Assembly (NCBI GenBank): GCA_963839815.1 | Contig: CAWIWF010000002.1 | Location: forward strand, 62,001-126,000 | Direction: 5' to 3' | DNA: 64,000 bases | From: JACVRM01 sp963839815 | Lineage (GTDB): Bacteria > Actinomycetota > Thermoleophilia > Gaiellales > Gaiellaceae | In this document: positions 28,075 to 36,809 of the stretch, in pieces | Numbering within the stretch: the stretch's first letter is position 1 | Layout of the letters: every line of letters starts with the position of its first letter | Made by a program: the position numbers and the translations under genes | The notes under the pieces: generated by a model | Database searches by the model: none | What the model was told of the DNA's origin: nothing | The model's input: the letters and a program-made list of their open reading frames with translations, nothing else

Positions 28075-28617
28075 CTAGTTGCGGCCGCTTCCTTCGAGCT
28101 TGGAGAAGTCGAGGTCGGAGACCGCGCTCTCGATCAGGCGGCGATGGTCCTCGGAGGTGAGCACCTTCCCGGTGACGCGACTGGTGGCGACGAGCGTGAG
28201 GTCGGCGACCTCGGCGCGGATCTGCTCGAGGGCGCGACGCGTCTCGGCCTCGATCTGCTTGCTCGTCTCCTCCAGGCGGCGCTGGCGGTCGGCCTCGATC
28301 TCCTCGCGGTTGCGCTCCCGCTGGGCATCCGCGACGCGGCGCGCATCGGCGAGGATCTCCTCGGCGTCGCTCCGCGCGCGGCCGACGAGGGCGCGGTGCT
28401 CCTCGAGCAGCCGGCGGGCCTCGTCGCGCGCCCTGTCTGCCTCGTCGAGCGACTCGCGGACGCGCTTGCGGCGCTCGTCGATGACGGTCTGGATCGGCCC
28501 GAACGCGTACTTGCGAAGCACGAAGAACGCGATCCCGAAGCAGACGAGCGTCCAGATCATCAGCCCCGGGTTGGGGTCGATGAGCGGGTTGACCGCGAGC
28601 GGGGCGACGAGCGGCAT
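28075..28617 (-). CDS. atpF: F0 ATP synthase b subunit
   Basis: 180 residues from ATG 28617, whose last base of the upstream stop is shared (TGATG). One membrane helix near residues 18-38 (LMIWTLVCFGIAFFVLRKYA), then a long charged coiled coil rich in Arg/Glu (RARDEARRLLEEHRALVGRAR) forming the peripheral stalk. Only one b-type gene is present. Confidence 0.94.
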   Translation of the reverse strand: MPLVAPLAVNPLIDPNPGLMIWTLVCFGIAFFVLRKYAFGPIQTVIDERRKRVRESLDEADRARDEARRLLEEHRALVGRARSDAEEILADARRVADAQRERNREEIEADRQRRLEETSKQIEAETRRALEQIRAEVADLTLVATSRVTGKVLTSEDHRRLIESAVSDLDFSKLEGSGRN

Positions 28618-28889
28618 CAGACGAGCACGAAGGCGAGCAGGCCGCCGATCAGGCCGTAGAAGACGACAGCCTCGGTGAGGGCGAAGCCGAGCCACATGAT
28701 CCCCTGCAGCTCGCCGCGCAGCTCGGGCTGGCGGGCGACCGACTGGATCATGGAGCCGAAGATGTTGCCGATGCCGACACCGGCGCCGAGCGAGCCGAGG
28801 CCGATGCCGAGCGCCAGGGCGATCGCCTTGCCGGCGTCGGCGGCGGTGTCCGCCTGGGCGAGCAACGGGGTGAACATGGACAGGCCCAT
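28617..28889 (-). CDS. atpE: F0 ATP synthase c subunit
   Basis: 90 residues, two membrane helices. First helix with the glycine motif GSLGAGVGIGN, polar loop ARQPE, second helix with the ion-binding Glu in FALTEAVVFYGL. The Glu is followed by Ala, unlike sodium-type rings, so proton coupling is likely. There is a 15-residue N-terminal extension (FTPLLAQADTAADAG). Confidence 0.95.
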   Translation of the reverse strand: MGLSMFTPLLAQADTAADAGKAIALALGIGLGSLGAGVGIGNIFGSMIQSVARQPELRGELQGIMWLGFALTEAVVFYGLIGGLLAFVLV

Positions 28890-28903
28890 AGTGGAGCTCC
28901 TCT

Positions 28904-29788
28904 CTAGTGCTCCGGCTCGATGGCCGAGCCGAGGTAGATGGCAGACAGGGCGGCGAAGATGAACGCCTGGATCGAGACGACGATGACGACCTCGAAGAGG
29001 TAGAAGGCCGTGGCCGCGGGGACGACGAGCGGCGCAAGCCAGAGGGCCTCGAGCACGAACATCAGCCCGAGGAAGGTGAGGATCAGCATGTGGCCGGCCA
29101 GCATGTTGGCGTAGAGCCGCACCGAGAGCGAGATCAGGCGCATCAGCTGGCCGAGGATCTCGAGCGGCACGATCAGCGGGTACATCGCCTTCGGGACGTC
29201 CGGGATCCAGCTCTTGAAGTAGCCGACGGCCCCGTTCTCGCGCACACCTTCCACGTGCGTGAACACGAAGCTCATGAGGGCGAGCGCGAGCGTGACGGCG
29301 ATCGACGACGTGGCGGCGTAGATGCCGAGCTGGGGCAGCTCCACCCCGGCGATCTCGACCTTCTCGTCCGAGAGGGGCAGCGGGATGAACCCGAGCATGT
29401 TGATCGTCCAGATGAAGATGAAGAGGGTCGCCACGTAGGGGAACCAGCGGCCGATCGCCTTCGTCGGCAGTCCCTGCTCCGCGATATTGATCTGGGCCAG
29501 CTCGTAGATCTGCTCGCCGATCGCCTGCCGCCGTCCGGGACGCACGCCGAGGCGGACGCGCATCAGCACGATGCCGATCACGATCGTCAGGGCGGTGCCG
29601 AGGAAGAGGTAGGCGACCGCCTTGTTGATCGAGAGGTCGAGGGGTCCGATCTCGATCGGGATCCACGCGTGGAGCTCGAACTCGTGCGACGGGTCGAACT
29701 CCTCCTCCGCGGCACTCTCCTCAGCCGCGAGCGCGAGCTGCGGCAGCGCCAGGAAGAGCGCGGTGGTGGCGGCGAGGACGCGCTTCAC
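28904..29788 (-). CDS. atpB: F0 ATP synthase a subunit
   Basis: 294 residues from GTG overlapping the atpI stop. A signal-like N-terminus (MKRVLAATTALFLALPQLALA) precedes the usual helices. The conserved helix SLSVRLYANMLAGHMLI carries the essential Arg, and the C-terminal EVVIVVSIQAFIFAALSAIYL is typical. Forms the ion channel with the c ring. Confidence 0.95.
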   Translation of the reverse strand: MKRVLAATTALFLALPQLALAAEESAAEEEFDPSHEFELHAWIPIEIGPLDLSINKAVAYLFLGTALTIVIGIVLMRVRLGVRPGRRQAIGEQIYELAQINIAEQGLPTKAIGRWFPYVATLFIFIWTINMLGFIPLPLSDEKVEIAGVELPQLGIYAATSSIAVTLALALMSFVFTHVEGVRENGAVGYFKSWIPDVPKAMYPLIVPLEILGQLMRLISLSVRLYANMLAGHMLILTFLGLMFVLEALWLAPLVVPAATAFYLFEVVIVVSIQAFIFAALSAIYLGSAIEPEH

Positions 29789-30174
29789 GCGGGCTCCGCT
29801 CCGAAGTAGCCGGCGAGCGACAGGGCCAGCTCGAGCGTGTAGGCGAGCGCGTACACGAGCGCGGCCGCGAGCCCGAGGCTCGCGTCCGAGGCGGCGACCG
29901 CGATGACGACGACCATCACTGCGACCGCGCGAAAGGTCATCCCGATCCCCACCACGCTGGAGGCGGCGAGCTTACCGGGGCCGACCGGCAGACGCGCCAG
30001 CACGAGGCCGAGCACCTGCGCGCCCGCCCAGAGCGCGGCGCCGAGCGCCCACCCCGCAAGCCGCCAGTCCGCGATCAGGAACACCGGCAGGGCGAGCGCG
30101 AGCACCAGGGCCCCGGCGACGAGCGGCAGCGTCCGCGGCGGCATGGGACGGGGGGTCGTGAACGCACCGGCCAT
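29785..30174 (-). CDS. atpI: ATP synthase subunit I-like membrane protein
   Basis: 129 residues, about four membrane helices (LPLVAGALVLALALPVFLI; the last LVYALAYTLELALSLAGYF). ATG 30174 follows directly on the AtpZ-like stop (TGATG), and the stop overlaps atpB. Position and topology match AtpI, an assembly factor for the c ring; sequence similarity is low, as usual in the family. Confidence 0.75.
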   Translation of the reverse strand: MAGAFTTPRPMPPRTLPLVAGALVLALALPVFLIADWRLAGWALGAALWAGAQVLGLVLARLPVGPGKLAASSVVGIGMTFRAVAVMVVVIAVAASDASLGLAAALVYALAYTLELALSLAGYFGAEPA

Positions 30175-30371
30175 CAGCTGAAGTAGGCCCGGTAGCGGCG
30201 ATAGACGACGAAGACGCCCGTGGGGATGCCGACGACGGCGCCGCCGAGGGCGCCGAGGGGCCACGATCCGGCGGCCCAGCCCGCGAGCGCGCCCAGGCCT
30301 GCGCCCGCCGCCGTCGAGGCGACGAGCAGGAAGCCCGCTCCGGCGGGCGACGAGCGGGGGACGGGCTCCAT
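30174..30371 (-). CDS. AtpZ/AtpI-family small membrane protein, first gene of atp operon
   Basis: 65 residues with two membrane helices joined by a short turn (GAGFLLVASTAAGAGLGALAG and PLGALGGAVVGIPTGVFVV) and a basic end (YRRYRAYFS). It matches the AtpZ-type gene that opens many atp operons. Too short for many gene finders, but the tight junction with atpI supports it. Confidence 0.7.
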   Translation of the reverse strand: MEPVPRSSPAGAGFLLVASTAAGAGLGALAGWAAGSWPLGALGGAVVGIPTGVFVVYRRYRAYFS

Positions 30372-30379
30372 CCGCGGCG

Positions 30380-30445
30380 AGCATACCAAAGCTTGTGACG
30401 CCAAAATCGGCTCTACCTTGCGCATTCCGCCAAAGTTTGTAGCGT
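30380..30445. promoter_or_regulatory. Divergent promoter region atpZ/hydrolase with a 15-bp direct repeat
   Basis: CCAAAGCTTGTGACG at 30386-30400 recurs as CCAAAGTTTGTAGCG at 30430-30444 (12 of 15 identical, start-to-start 44 bp, about four helical turns). Leftward, TATGCT (30385-30380) lies 8 nt before the atpZ ATG. Rightward, TTGCGC (30418-30423), a 16-bp spacer and TAGCGT (30440-30445) precede the hydrolase GTG by 7 nt. Each repeat copy overlaps one promoter, so a common regulator is possible. The hexamers are weak matches. Confidence 0.45.
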
Positions 30446-30452
30446 TACGTTC

Positions 30453-31185
30453 GTGCACGTCCACACGCTCGGCGAGGGCCCACGCGTGGTGCTCGTCCAC
30501 GGCAGCATCCACAACAGCGCCACGTGGACGGGGCAGCGGCCGCTGGCGCGGAGGTGGAGCCTCGTGCTTGTCGACCGCGACGGCTATCCGCCGGGGCCGC
30601 CGGCCGATCGGATCGACTTCGCCGACCAGGCGCGTGCGGTCGCCGCGCTGCTGGAGGAGGGCGACCATCTCGGGGGCTTCTCCTACGGCGGCGTCGTCGC
30701 CCTGCTCGCGGCCGGGGAGCGGCCTGACGTGCTGCGCTCGCTGATGGTGATCGAGCCGCCCTGCTTCGGCGTCGCGCGGGGCGTTCCGGCGGTCGAGGAG
30801 GCCGTCGCGGCATACGAGGCGGTCTGGGCGGGAGATCCGGACGACCTGGCTGGGCTGGTGGCCGGCTTCTCGGCCGTCTTCGGGCCGGCCGGACGGGTGC
30901 CGCCGACGATCCCTCCCGGGGCCGAGCAGGGTGCCCACGCGCTGGCGGTCGAGCGGCCGCCCTGGGAGGCGGCGATCCCACTCGACCGGCTGGCGGCGGC
31001 GTCCATGCCCACGCTCGTGTGCTCGAGCGGCGGCCTCCCCGCCTACGAGGCCGTGTCCCGCGTGCTGGTCGAGCGGCTCGGCGCCGAGCACGCCGTCATC
31101 CCCGGCGCGCGGCCATGGCGTCCATCGCGCCCCCGGCTTCAACGAGCGCTACGCCGCCTTTCTCCGCCGTGTCGAGGCGGTATGA
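30453..31185 (+). CDS. Alpha/beta hydrolase, frameshifted near its C-terminus
   Basis: About 243 residues if read across one shift. GTG start 7 nt after a possible -10, so possibly leaderless. VVLVHGSIHNSATW gives the oxyanion region and GFSYGG the nucleophile elbow. Near 31113 (GGCC) one extra base moves the frame; in the corrected frame the C-terminus reads GARHGVHRAPGFNERYAAFL, which supplies the catalytic His, and stops at 31185. Uncorrected, it runs to 31217 with no such His. Other shifts in this half of the window suggest a sequencing error. Confidence 0.75.
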
Positions 31186-31340
31186 GCGTCGTGTCGCCGC
31201 TCAGCACGAAGCCCTAGGACCAGGCGCCGGGACTTGCGACTCGCCGGCTGCACCGATCGGGCGAGAGGCGAGTGCGCGGAGGCCGCGCTGGCCCCCGCAC
31301 GGGCGGGGCTACGGGCTCGACGCGCTGCGCTCGTCGACCG

Positions 31341-32912
31341 CTAGCGCCGCGTGATCTCGCCGAGGAAGACGCTCGACGCGTTGCCGGCCGAGTCGCTGCC
31401 GAACAGGCGCACGCCCCAGCGCCCGCGAGGAAGCGTCAGCCGCGTGTTGCCCTCGAGTGGGCGTTTCCCGAGGGTGACGCGCTTGCGGCCGGCGCCGTTC
31501 TCGTAGAGGACGGACAGGCGCACCCACGGTGTGGCCTCGTCTCGGGCGGTCCACACGAGCTTGCGGCCCTCGAGGTGCGCGGCGAGCTGCGGCGGCTCCG
31601 CGTCGTAGCGGAGGTCGATCGACTCCAGCGGCACCTCGGCCGTGTTGCCGGCCAGATCAGTCGCGACGAGCTTGGCGGCGTAGAGGAGCGGGCGGCGGTA
31701 CCCGGGGTCCCAGGACAGGGTGTGCCGGCCTCGGCGCAGGCTGAACGGGCGGCGCTCGCCGCCGACCACGAAGCGCACGCTGGACCACTTGTCGAGCGAG
31801 AAGGTGATCGTGGCGCGGTCGCGGTAGCCGTCGCGCGGCACGGGGTAGACCACCCGCACCGCCGAGAGCGGCTCCATCTCGGGCGGCAGTTGCTGATGGA
31901 GCTCGAAAAGGTCGGCGTACTGCTGCCACTCGGGCCGCTCGTCCAGCTGGGCGAGGCGCTTCAGGAGGGTGACGACGTAGCGGTGGTAGTGCAGCGTCGC
32001 CTCGGCGCCGCCGAGCGAGTAGAGCGACCACGACCCAGTGTCGAAGCCGGGCAGCAGCGTGGCCGCGGCGCTCTCGAGGCTCTCCGTGAAGAGCGTCGCG
32101 TCGGCGTTCCCGGACGCGCGCGCGTACTCGGCGACCGAGAGGGCGGCCTGCAGCTGCGCGTTGAGGACGGTGAGCGAGGAGAAGCTGTAGAGGCGGATCC
32201 AGGGGCCGGCGGACGTCTGCCGCGTGAGCGCGCGCGTGGCGCGCAGCGCCTGTCCGGCCGGGTCGAGCAGCGCCGGGTCGGCGAGCAGCGTCGAGGCGCG
32301 GGTGAAGGCCTGAGCGGCGACGGCCTGTGCCATGCCGGACGTCCACGGTGCCCGGCCGCCCCCGAACGGGAAGTAGTACTCCCACGTCAGGCCCGACGGG
32401 GTGGTGACGGCCCGGGCGAGCAGGGCCTGCGCGAGCCGCCGCGTGGCCTCCGTGTCCTGGCGGACGACGTGGCCGTTCAGCCGCGCCATGTTGGCGAGGG
32501 GGTGAAACTGGTAGCCGTGGCCGCGAAAGAAGCGGTACACCGTCCCGTCGGGACCGTCGACGTCGGGCGCCGATGAGGCGCCGCCGAGGATGTGTGCGGC
32601 GGTGAGGTCGAGGCCGCCGAAGACGGCGAGCGAGCGCGGGCCGTCCAGGCGTCCGGCGACGGCGGCGGCGTCGCGGATCGACCCTGTGAGGTCGTCCTTG
32701 CGGCGCAGGGGGACGCGGCGCCAGGCGGAGAGAGCACGGCGCACGACGGCCCGATGGCTGTTCGCCTCGGCCGGCGTCAGCCGCTTCGCCTTGGCGGCGG
32801 CCGTGATGCCGACGCGGATCGTCTGCACGTCCCGGTCCACGGAGCGAGCTGCCGTCGCCGGGGACGCGCAGGCGGCGGCGACGAGCGCCACGAAGACGAT
32901 CCGACCCCACAT
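31341..32912 (-). CDS. Secreted D-glucuronyl C5-epimerase-like protein
   Basis: 523 residues with a signal peptide (IVFVALVAAACASPATA, with a possible lipobox Cys). The central alpha-helical part resembles the glucuronyl C5-epimerase C-terminal domain: PWTSGMAQAVAAQAFTRAS and SWSLYSLGGAEATLHYHRY. The C-terminal 150 residues look like beta-sandwich repeats (YAAKLVATDLAGNTAEV; LFGSDSAGNASSV). In animals and bacteria such enzymes convert glucuronate to iduronate in polymers. It lies at the edge of a glycan locus. Substrate unknown. Confidence 0.68.
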   Translation of the reverse strand: MWGRIVFVALVAAACASPATAARSVDRDVQTIRVGITAAAKAKRLTPAEANSHRAVVRRALSAWRRVPLRRKDDLTGSIRDAAAVAGRLDGPRSLAVFGGLDLTAAHILGGASSAPDVDGPDGTVYRFFRGHGYQFHPLANMARLNGHVVRQDTEATRRLAQALLARAVTTPSGLTWEYYFPFGGGRAPWTSGMAQAVAAQAFTRASTLLADPALLDPAGQALRATRALTRQTSAGPWIRLYSFSSLTVLNAQLQAALSVAEYARASGNADATLFTESLESAAATLLPGFDTGSWSLYSLGGAEATLHYHRYVVTLLKRLAQLDERPEWQQYADLFELHQQLPPEMEPLSAVRVVYPVPRDGYRDRATITFSLDKWSSVRFVVGGERRPFSLRRGRHTLSWDPGYRRPLLYAAKLVATDLAGNTAEVPLESIDLRYDAEPPQLAAHLEGRKLVWTARDEATPWVRLSVLYENGAGRKRVTLGKRPLEGNTRLTLPRGRWGVRLFGSDSAGNASSVFLGEITRR

Positions 32913-33030
32913 CGTCCTCTCCAGGCTAGCGGTGACCCACCCCTCCGCACAGAGGCTTTACAACACAGATTCCCTGCTCAGGAGGACAGAGGCCCCGCGG
33001 CCGACGCGGTCGCGGAGCCGGCACGCCCGA

Positions 33031-33041
33031 GGGACAGTCCC
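33031..33041. repeat. GGGACAGTCCC palindrome
   Basis: 11-bp palindrome in the 175-bp divergent gap between the epimerase-like gene and the DUF354 gene, 35 bp before the latter's -10. The same core occurs in the hairpin at 13538-13564. It may be a dispersed intergenic element or an operator. Confidence 0.35.
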
Positions 33042-33075
33042 CTGGAGGTGGCCCGCCGGGACGGGTCGGGCGCCA

Positions 33076-33081
33076 TACCAT
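33076..33081 (+). promoter_or_regulatory. Putative -10 (TACCAT) for leaderless DUF354 mRNA
   Basis: TACCAT fits TANNNT and ends 6 nt before the ATG at 33088, so transcription would begin at or next to the start codon. No ribosome binding site precedes that ATG. The -35 is not clear. Confidence 0.45.
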
Positions 33082-33087
33082 CGCCGC

Positions 33088-34110
33088 ATGCGCGTCTGGG
33101 TGGACCTCACCAACACGGCGCACGTGCAGGTGCTGCGGCCGCTGGTGGAGCTGCTCGAGGAGCGCGGCCACGACGTCGAGCTGACCGCCCGGCCGCTGTC
33201 GCAGACGCTCGCGATGCTCGAGCGCTGGGGACGCGACGCCGAGGTGATCGGCTACCACGGCGGAGCGGGCCGGCTCGGCAAGGCACGGGCCGCCGCGTCG
33301 CGCGTCCCGCAACTCGTCCGCTGGGCGCGCCGCCGGCGCTTCGACTGCGCTCTCGCGCACGGCTCCACCGACCTGCCGCCTACGTGCCGGCTGCTGCGCA
33401 TCCGGAACACGACCATGTTCGACTACGAGTGGGCCGAGCTCCAGCATCACGTCAACTGCCGACTCGCCAACCGGGTGCTCGTGCCGAACGCCATCCCGGC
33501 CGAGCGCCTCGCCCGCTACGGCGCGAGGCCGCCAAAGCTCGTCCGCTACCCGGGCCTGAAGGAGGAGTACTTCCTGAACGGCTTCGAGCCGGACCCGGTC
33601 GTCCTCGACGGCCTCGGCATCGACCGGGAGCGCGTGCTCTGCGTCGTTCGCACGGCTCCGTCATACGCCCTCTACCTGGGCGGCTCCGAGAACCCGCTCC
33701 TCCCCCGCCTGCTGGCGCGTCTCTCGGCCGCCGAGGGGACGCAGACCGTGGTTGTGGCGCGGACGCCCGAGCAGCAGGCGGCCGTCGAGCAGCTGAGCCT
33801 GCCGGGCGTGATCGTGCCGCGCGAGACGGTGGACGGCCGCAGCCTCGTCGCGTTCGCCGACCTGCTGGTCTCCGCGGGCGGCACCATGAACCGCGAGGCG
33901 GCGGTCCTGGGGACGCCCGTCTACTCGATCTTCGAGGGGCGGCCGGGAGCCGTCGACGAGCAGCTCGAGCGCGAGGGGCGCCTGCGGGTCCTGCGCGATC
34001 CGGACGACGTCACGGTCGAACACAAGCCCGACCGCGAGTCGTGGCGCCGCCGTGTCCGTCGCGACCCGGCCGACCTCCTCCGGCTCGCGCTCCCCTGGCT
34101 CGGCGACTGA
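33088..34110 (+). CDS. DUF354-family glycosyltransferase-like protein
   Basis: 340 residues. Starts MRVWVDLTNTAHVQVLRPLV, the DUF354 N-terminus, with two Rossmann-like halves of GT-B type; FADLLVSAGGTMNREAAVLGTPVYSIF resembles the nucleotide-sugar site of the UDP-GlcNAc epimerase/GT-B superfamily. Family members are common in archaeal and bacterial surface-glycan loci. The open frame extends upstream to 32590 but lacks similarity; the -10 at 33076 supports this start. Confidence 0.82.
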   Translation: MRVWVDLTNTAHVQVLRPLVELLEERGHDVELTARPLSQTLAMLERWGRDAEVIGYHGGAGRLGKARAAASRVPQLVRWARRRRFDCALAHGSTDLPPTCRLLRIRNTTMFDYEWAELQHHVNCRLANRVLVPNAIPAERLARYGARPPKLVRYPGLKEEYFLNGFEPDPVVLDGLGIDRERVLCVVRTAPSYALYLGGSENPLLPRLLARLSAAEGTQTVVVARTPEQQAAVEQLSLPGVIVPRETVDGRSLVAFADLLVSAGGTMNREAAVLGTPVYSIFEGRPGAVDEQLEREGRLRVLRDPDDVTVEHKPDRESWRRRVRRDPADLLRLALPWLGD

Positions 34111-34155
34111 GAGACGAGGCGGCGAGCACGGCCGCCGGCGCGCCGCCCGGTGCGG

Positions 34156-35331
34156 CTACTCGTTTCGGCCCGCCGCGAGAGCCCGCTCGACGGCCTCCTC
34201 GCGATCGCCCTCCGGGGCTGCGCGTCGCAGCCGTAGCGCCTCCAGGTGCCGCTCCTTGAGGATCTCGAGCGTGTAGACCATCCAGACCGACGCGGCGATG
34301 ACGACGACGCCGCCGCCGAGCCCGGCCAGCGTGTTCTCGAGATCCCAGACGCCCTTTGGCCGCGGCGGCACGAAGCGGAGCAGGATCGCGTAGGCCGAAA
34401 GCAGCGCGGCCCAGACGTGCAGGTACGCCGCAGTGCGCCGCTGCGAGAGGCCGATGCGCAGGAAGCGGTGGTAGAAGTGGTTCTGGTCGGCGTTCCAGGG
34501 CGGCCGCCGGTACTTGAGCCGCTTCAGCACGACGAACGACGTGTCCAGGATCGGCACGGCCAGCACGAGCAGCGGCCCGGCGAGGGCGATCGTGGCCGCC
34601 GTCTTCATCACGCCCTGGACCGCCACCGCCGCGAGCAGGAAGCCGAGCGCCAGCGCCCCCGTGTCCCCCATGAAGATCTTCGCCGGGTGGTAGTTGTGCT
34701 TCAGGAACGCCACCGTCGCGCCGCAGACGACGGCAGCGAGCAAGGCTGCGTTCTCGCGCCCGAACGAGGCGCCGAGCAGCGCGTACGACCCGGCGGCGAT
34801 GGCGACGATGCCCGCCGCGAGCCCATCCATTCCGTCGATCAGGTTGACCAGGTTCGTGACCGCCGCGATCCAGAAGATCGTCAGCACGTACGCAGCCCAG
34901 CCGAGGTCGTGGTCGCCGACCAGCGGCAGCGTCACCCGGTCGAAGTTGACGTCGAAGCCCACCACCGGAATGAGCGAGACCAGGACGATCCCGGCCATCT
35001 TCACGCTGGGCCTCAGCCCCCGGACGTCGTCAACGAGCCCGATCGCGGCCGCCAGCAGCGTGCCGATCATGATGCCGAGGTAGGGCCCGTCGAGGTCGAC
35101 CCAGATCGCCGCCGGCACGGCGATTCCGGCGATGATCGCGAGCCCGCCGATGCGCGGCACGGGCTGCTTGTGGACGCGCGGGCGGTCGTCCCCCACGTCG
35201 ATCCCGCCGATCGCCGGCGCGAGCCGAACGACCAGAGGGGTCAGCACCAGGACGAGCGCAGCGGCCAGTGCGAACGCCGGCACCGCCGGGCTGTCCAGCA
35301 CCAGGGCGCGCAGCGACTCCTGGAAGGACAT
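34156..35331 (-). CDS. WecA/TagO-like undecaprenyl-phosphate sugar-1-phosphate transferase
   Basis: 391 residues, about ten or eleven membrane helices. Motifs: GLVDDVRG, NLVNLIDGMDGLAAG and AKIFMGDTGALALGFLL, all typical of the MraY/WecA family, plus the C-terminal HFYHRFLRIGLSQRR loop of WecA/TagO types. It would load a sugar phosphate onto the lipid carrier, starting glycan assembly. I chose ATG 35331 because a TATACA box ends 6 nt upstream; a GTG at 35361 is the alternative. Confidence 0.9.
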   Translation of the reverse strand: MSFQESLRALVLDSPAVPAFALAAALVLVLTPLVVRLAPAIGGIDVGDDRPRVHKQPVPRIGGLAIIAGIAVPAAIWVDLDGPYLGIMIGTLLAAAIGLVDDVRGLRPSVKMAGIVLVSLIPVVGFDVNFDRVTLPLVGDHDLGWAAYVLTIFWIAAVTNLVNLIDGMDGLAAGIVAIAAGSYALLGASFGRENAALLAAVVCGATVAFLKHNYHPAKIFMGDTGALALGFLLAAVAVQGVMKTAATIALAGPLLVLAVPILDTSFVVLKRLKYRRPPWNADQNHFYHRFLRIGLSQRRTAAYLHVWAALLSAYAILLRFVPPRPKGVWDLENTLAGLGGGVVVIAASVWMVYTLEILKERHLEALRLRRAAPEGDREEAVERALAAGRNE

Positions 35332-35337
35332 GCGCCG

Positions 35338-35343
35338 TGTATA
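35338..35343 (-). promoter_or_regulatory. Putative -10 (TATACA) for leaderless wecA-like mRNA
   Basis: On the minus strand TATACA ends 6 nt before the ATG at 35331, the same geometry as upstream of the DUF354 gene. No ribosome binding site is visible before that ATG. It lies in the 83-bp divergent gap with the UDP-sugar dehydrogenase, which has its own TACCAT 9 nt before its ATG. Confidence 0.45.
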
Positions 35344-35414
35344 CCAGAGGCCCTTGCCCACGCCCCGCCGGCCGCTACGGAGGCGTCGGGAGGCTTCGCT
35401 ACCATCGGCGCCCT

Positions 35415-36728
35415 ATGACCGAGGCGCTGTCCTCCCTGTCGACCTTCGACGACCGCATCGCCACGCGAGAGGCGAAGATCGGCATCGTCGGCCTCGGCTA
35501 TGCGGGCCTGCCGCTCGCAATGGCGTTCGGCGAGGCCGGGTTCCAGATCACCGGCGTCGACCTCAACGCCGAGCGCGTGCGCGCGATCGAGGAGCGGCGC
35601 TCGTATCTCGTCGACGTCCCGGCGGAGCGCTACGCGCCGCTCGACGGGCGGCTGCACGCGACGACCGACTACGCGGCCGTGGCCGAGCTCGACGCACTGA
35701 CGATCTGCGTGCCGACACCGCTCTCGAAGACCCGCTCGCCCGACCTCTCCTACATCGTCTCCGCCGCCGAGTCCGTGGCAGCCAACATGCGCCCGGGCCA
35801 GCTGGTCGTGCTCCAGTCGACGACCTACCCGGGCACGACGGAGGAGATCGTGCTCCCGATCCTCGAGCGCTCCGGCGGCGAGGTCGGCTCGGACTTCTTC
35901 CTCGGCTACGCGCCGGAGCGTGTCGACCCGGGCAACCGCCAGTGGACGATCCGCAACACGCCGAAGCTCGTCGCCGGCGCCACGCCCGAGTGCCGCCGCC
36001 GCACCGAGCTGCTCTACCGGCAGATCGTCGACACGATCATCCCCTGCTCGAGCCCGATGGTCGCCGAGACGGCGAAGATCCACGAGAACACGTTCCGCGC
36101 CGTCAACATCGCGCTCGCGAACGAGCTGGCGCTGATGTGCGACCGGCTCGGCATCTCCGCGTGGGAGGTGATCGAGGCGGCGGCGACGAAGCCGTTCGCC
36201 TTCCTGCCGCACTACCCCGGGCCGGGTCTCGGCGGCGACTGCATCCCGATCGTGCCCCACTACCTGGCCTGGCGGCTGCGCGAGTACGGCTACTCCGCAC
36301 AGCTCATCGAGGCGGCGCACGAGGTCAACGCGCGCATGCCGATCTACGTCGTGCAGAAGATCGCCGACGCGCTCAACGAGGCCGACCGCCCGATCAAGGG
36401 CTCCCGGATCCTTCTCCTCGGCATGGCCTACAAGCCGGACGTCCACGACACACGCGAGTCGCCGAGCCTCGAGGTCATGCGCCAGCTGCTGCAGCGCGGC
36501 GGCGACGTCGTCTATTGCGACCCGTGGGTGGACGTCGTCGAGTTGGACGACCGCGAGCACAGAACCCTGCCCTGGTCGCGGGAGACGGTGACCGCAGCCG
36601 ACTGCGTCGTCGTGCTGACCGCGCACGGCGAGTTCGTGCGCGAGCCGCTCTGGGACGACGCCGGCCTAATCGTGGACACGCGCAACGTCGTCCCGATCGA
36701 GGCGACGGCGCACGTCACGCGCATCTAG
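35415..36728 (+). CDS. UDP-sugar 6-dehydrogenase (UDP-GlcNAc/ManNAc type)
   Basis: 437 residues. NAD motif KIGIVGLGYAGLPLA, middle domain KIHENTFRAVNIALANELA, catalytic Cys in GPGLGGDCIPIVPHYL and C-terminal LGMAYKPDVHDTRESPS. It oxidises a UDP-hexose or UDP-HexNAc to the uronic acid in two steps; the motif forms (VPTPL, GDCIPI) fit the WecC/WbpA branch better than UDP-glucose dehydrogenase. The product would supply uronic acid to this glycan locus. Confidence 0.92.
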   Translation: MTEALSSLSTFDDRIATREAKIGIVGLGYAGLPLAMAFGEAGFQITGVDLNAERVRAIEERRSYLVDVPAERYAPLDGRLHATTDYAAVAELDALTICVPTPLSKTRSPDLSYIVSAAESVAANMRPGQLVVLQSTTYPGTTEEIVLPILERSGGEVGSDFFLGYAPERVDPGNRQWTIRNTPKLVAGATPECRRRTELLYRQIVDTIIPCSSPMVAETAKIHENTFRAVNIALANELALMCDRLGISAWEVIEAAATKPFAFLPHYPGPGLGGDCIPIVPHYLAWRLREYGYSAQLIEAAHEVNARMPIYVVQKIADALNEADRPIKGSRILLLGMAYKPDVHDTRESPSLEVMRQLLQRGGDVVYCDPWVDVVELDDREHRTLPWSRETVTAADCVVVLTAHGEFVREPLWDDAGLIVDTRNVVPIEATAHVTRI

Positions 36729-36809
36729 CAGAGCGAGCGCCATGCGCGACCCGGCAGGCGCAGCGAGCGGCACCGGGCGCCGCCGCAGCAGCACCGGGGT
36801 CGGAACGCC

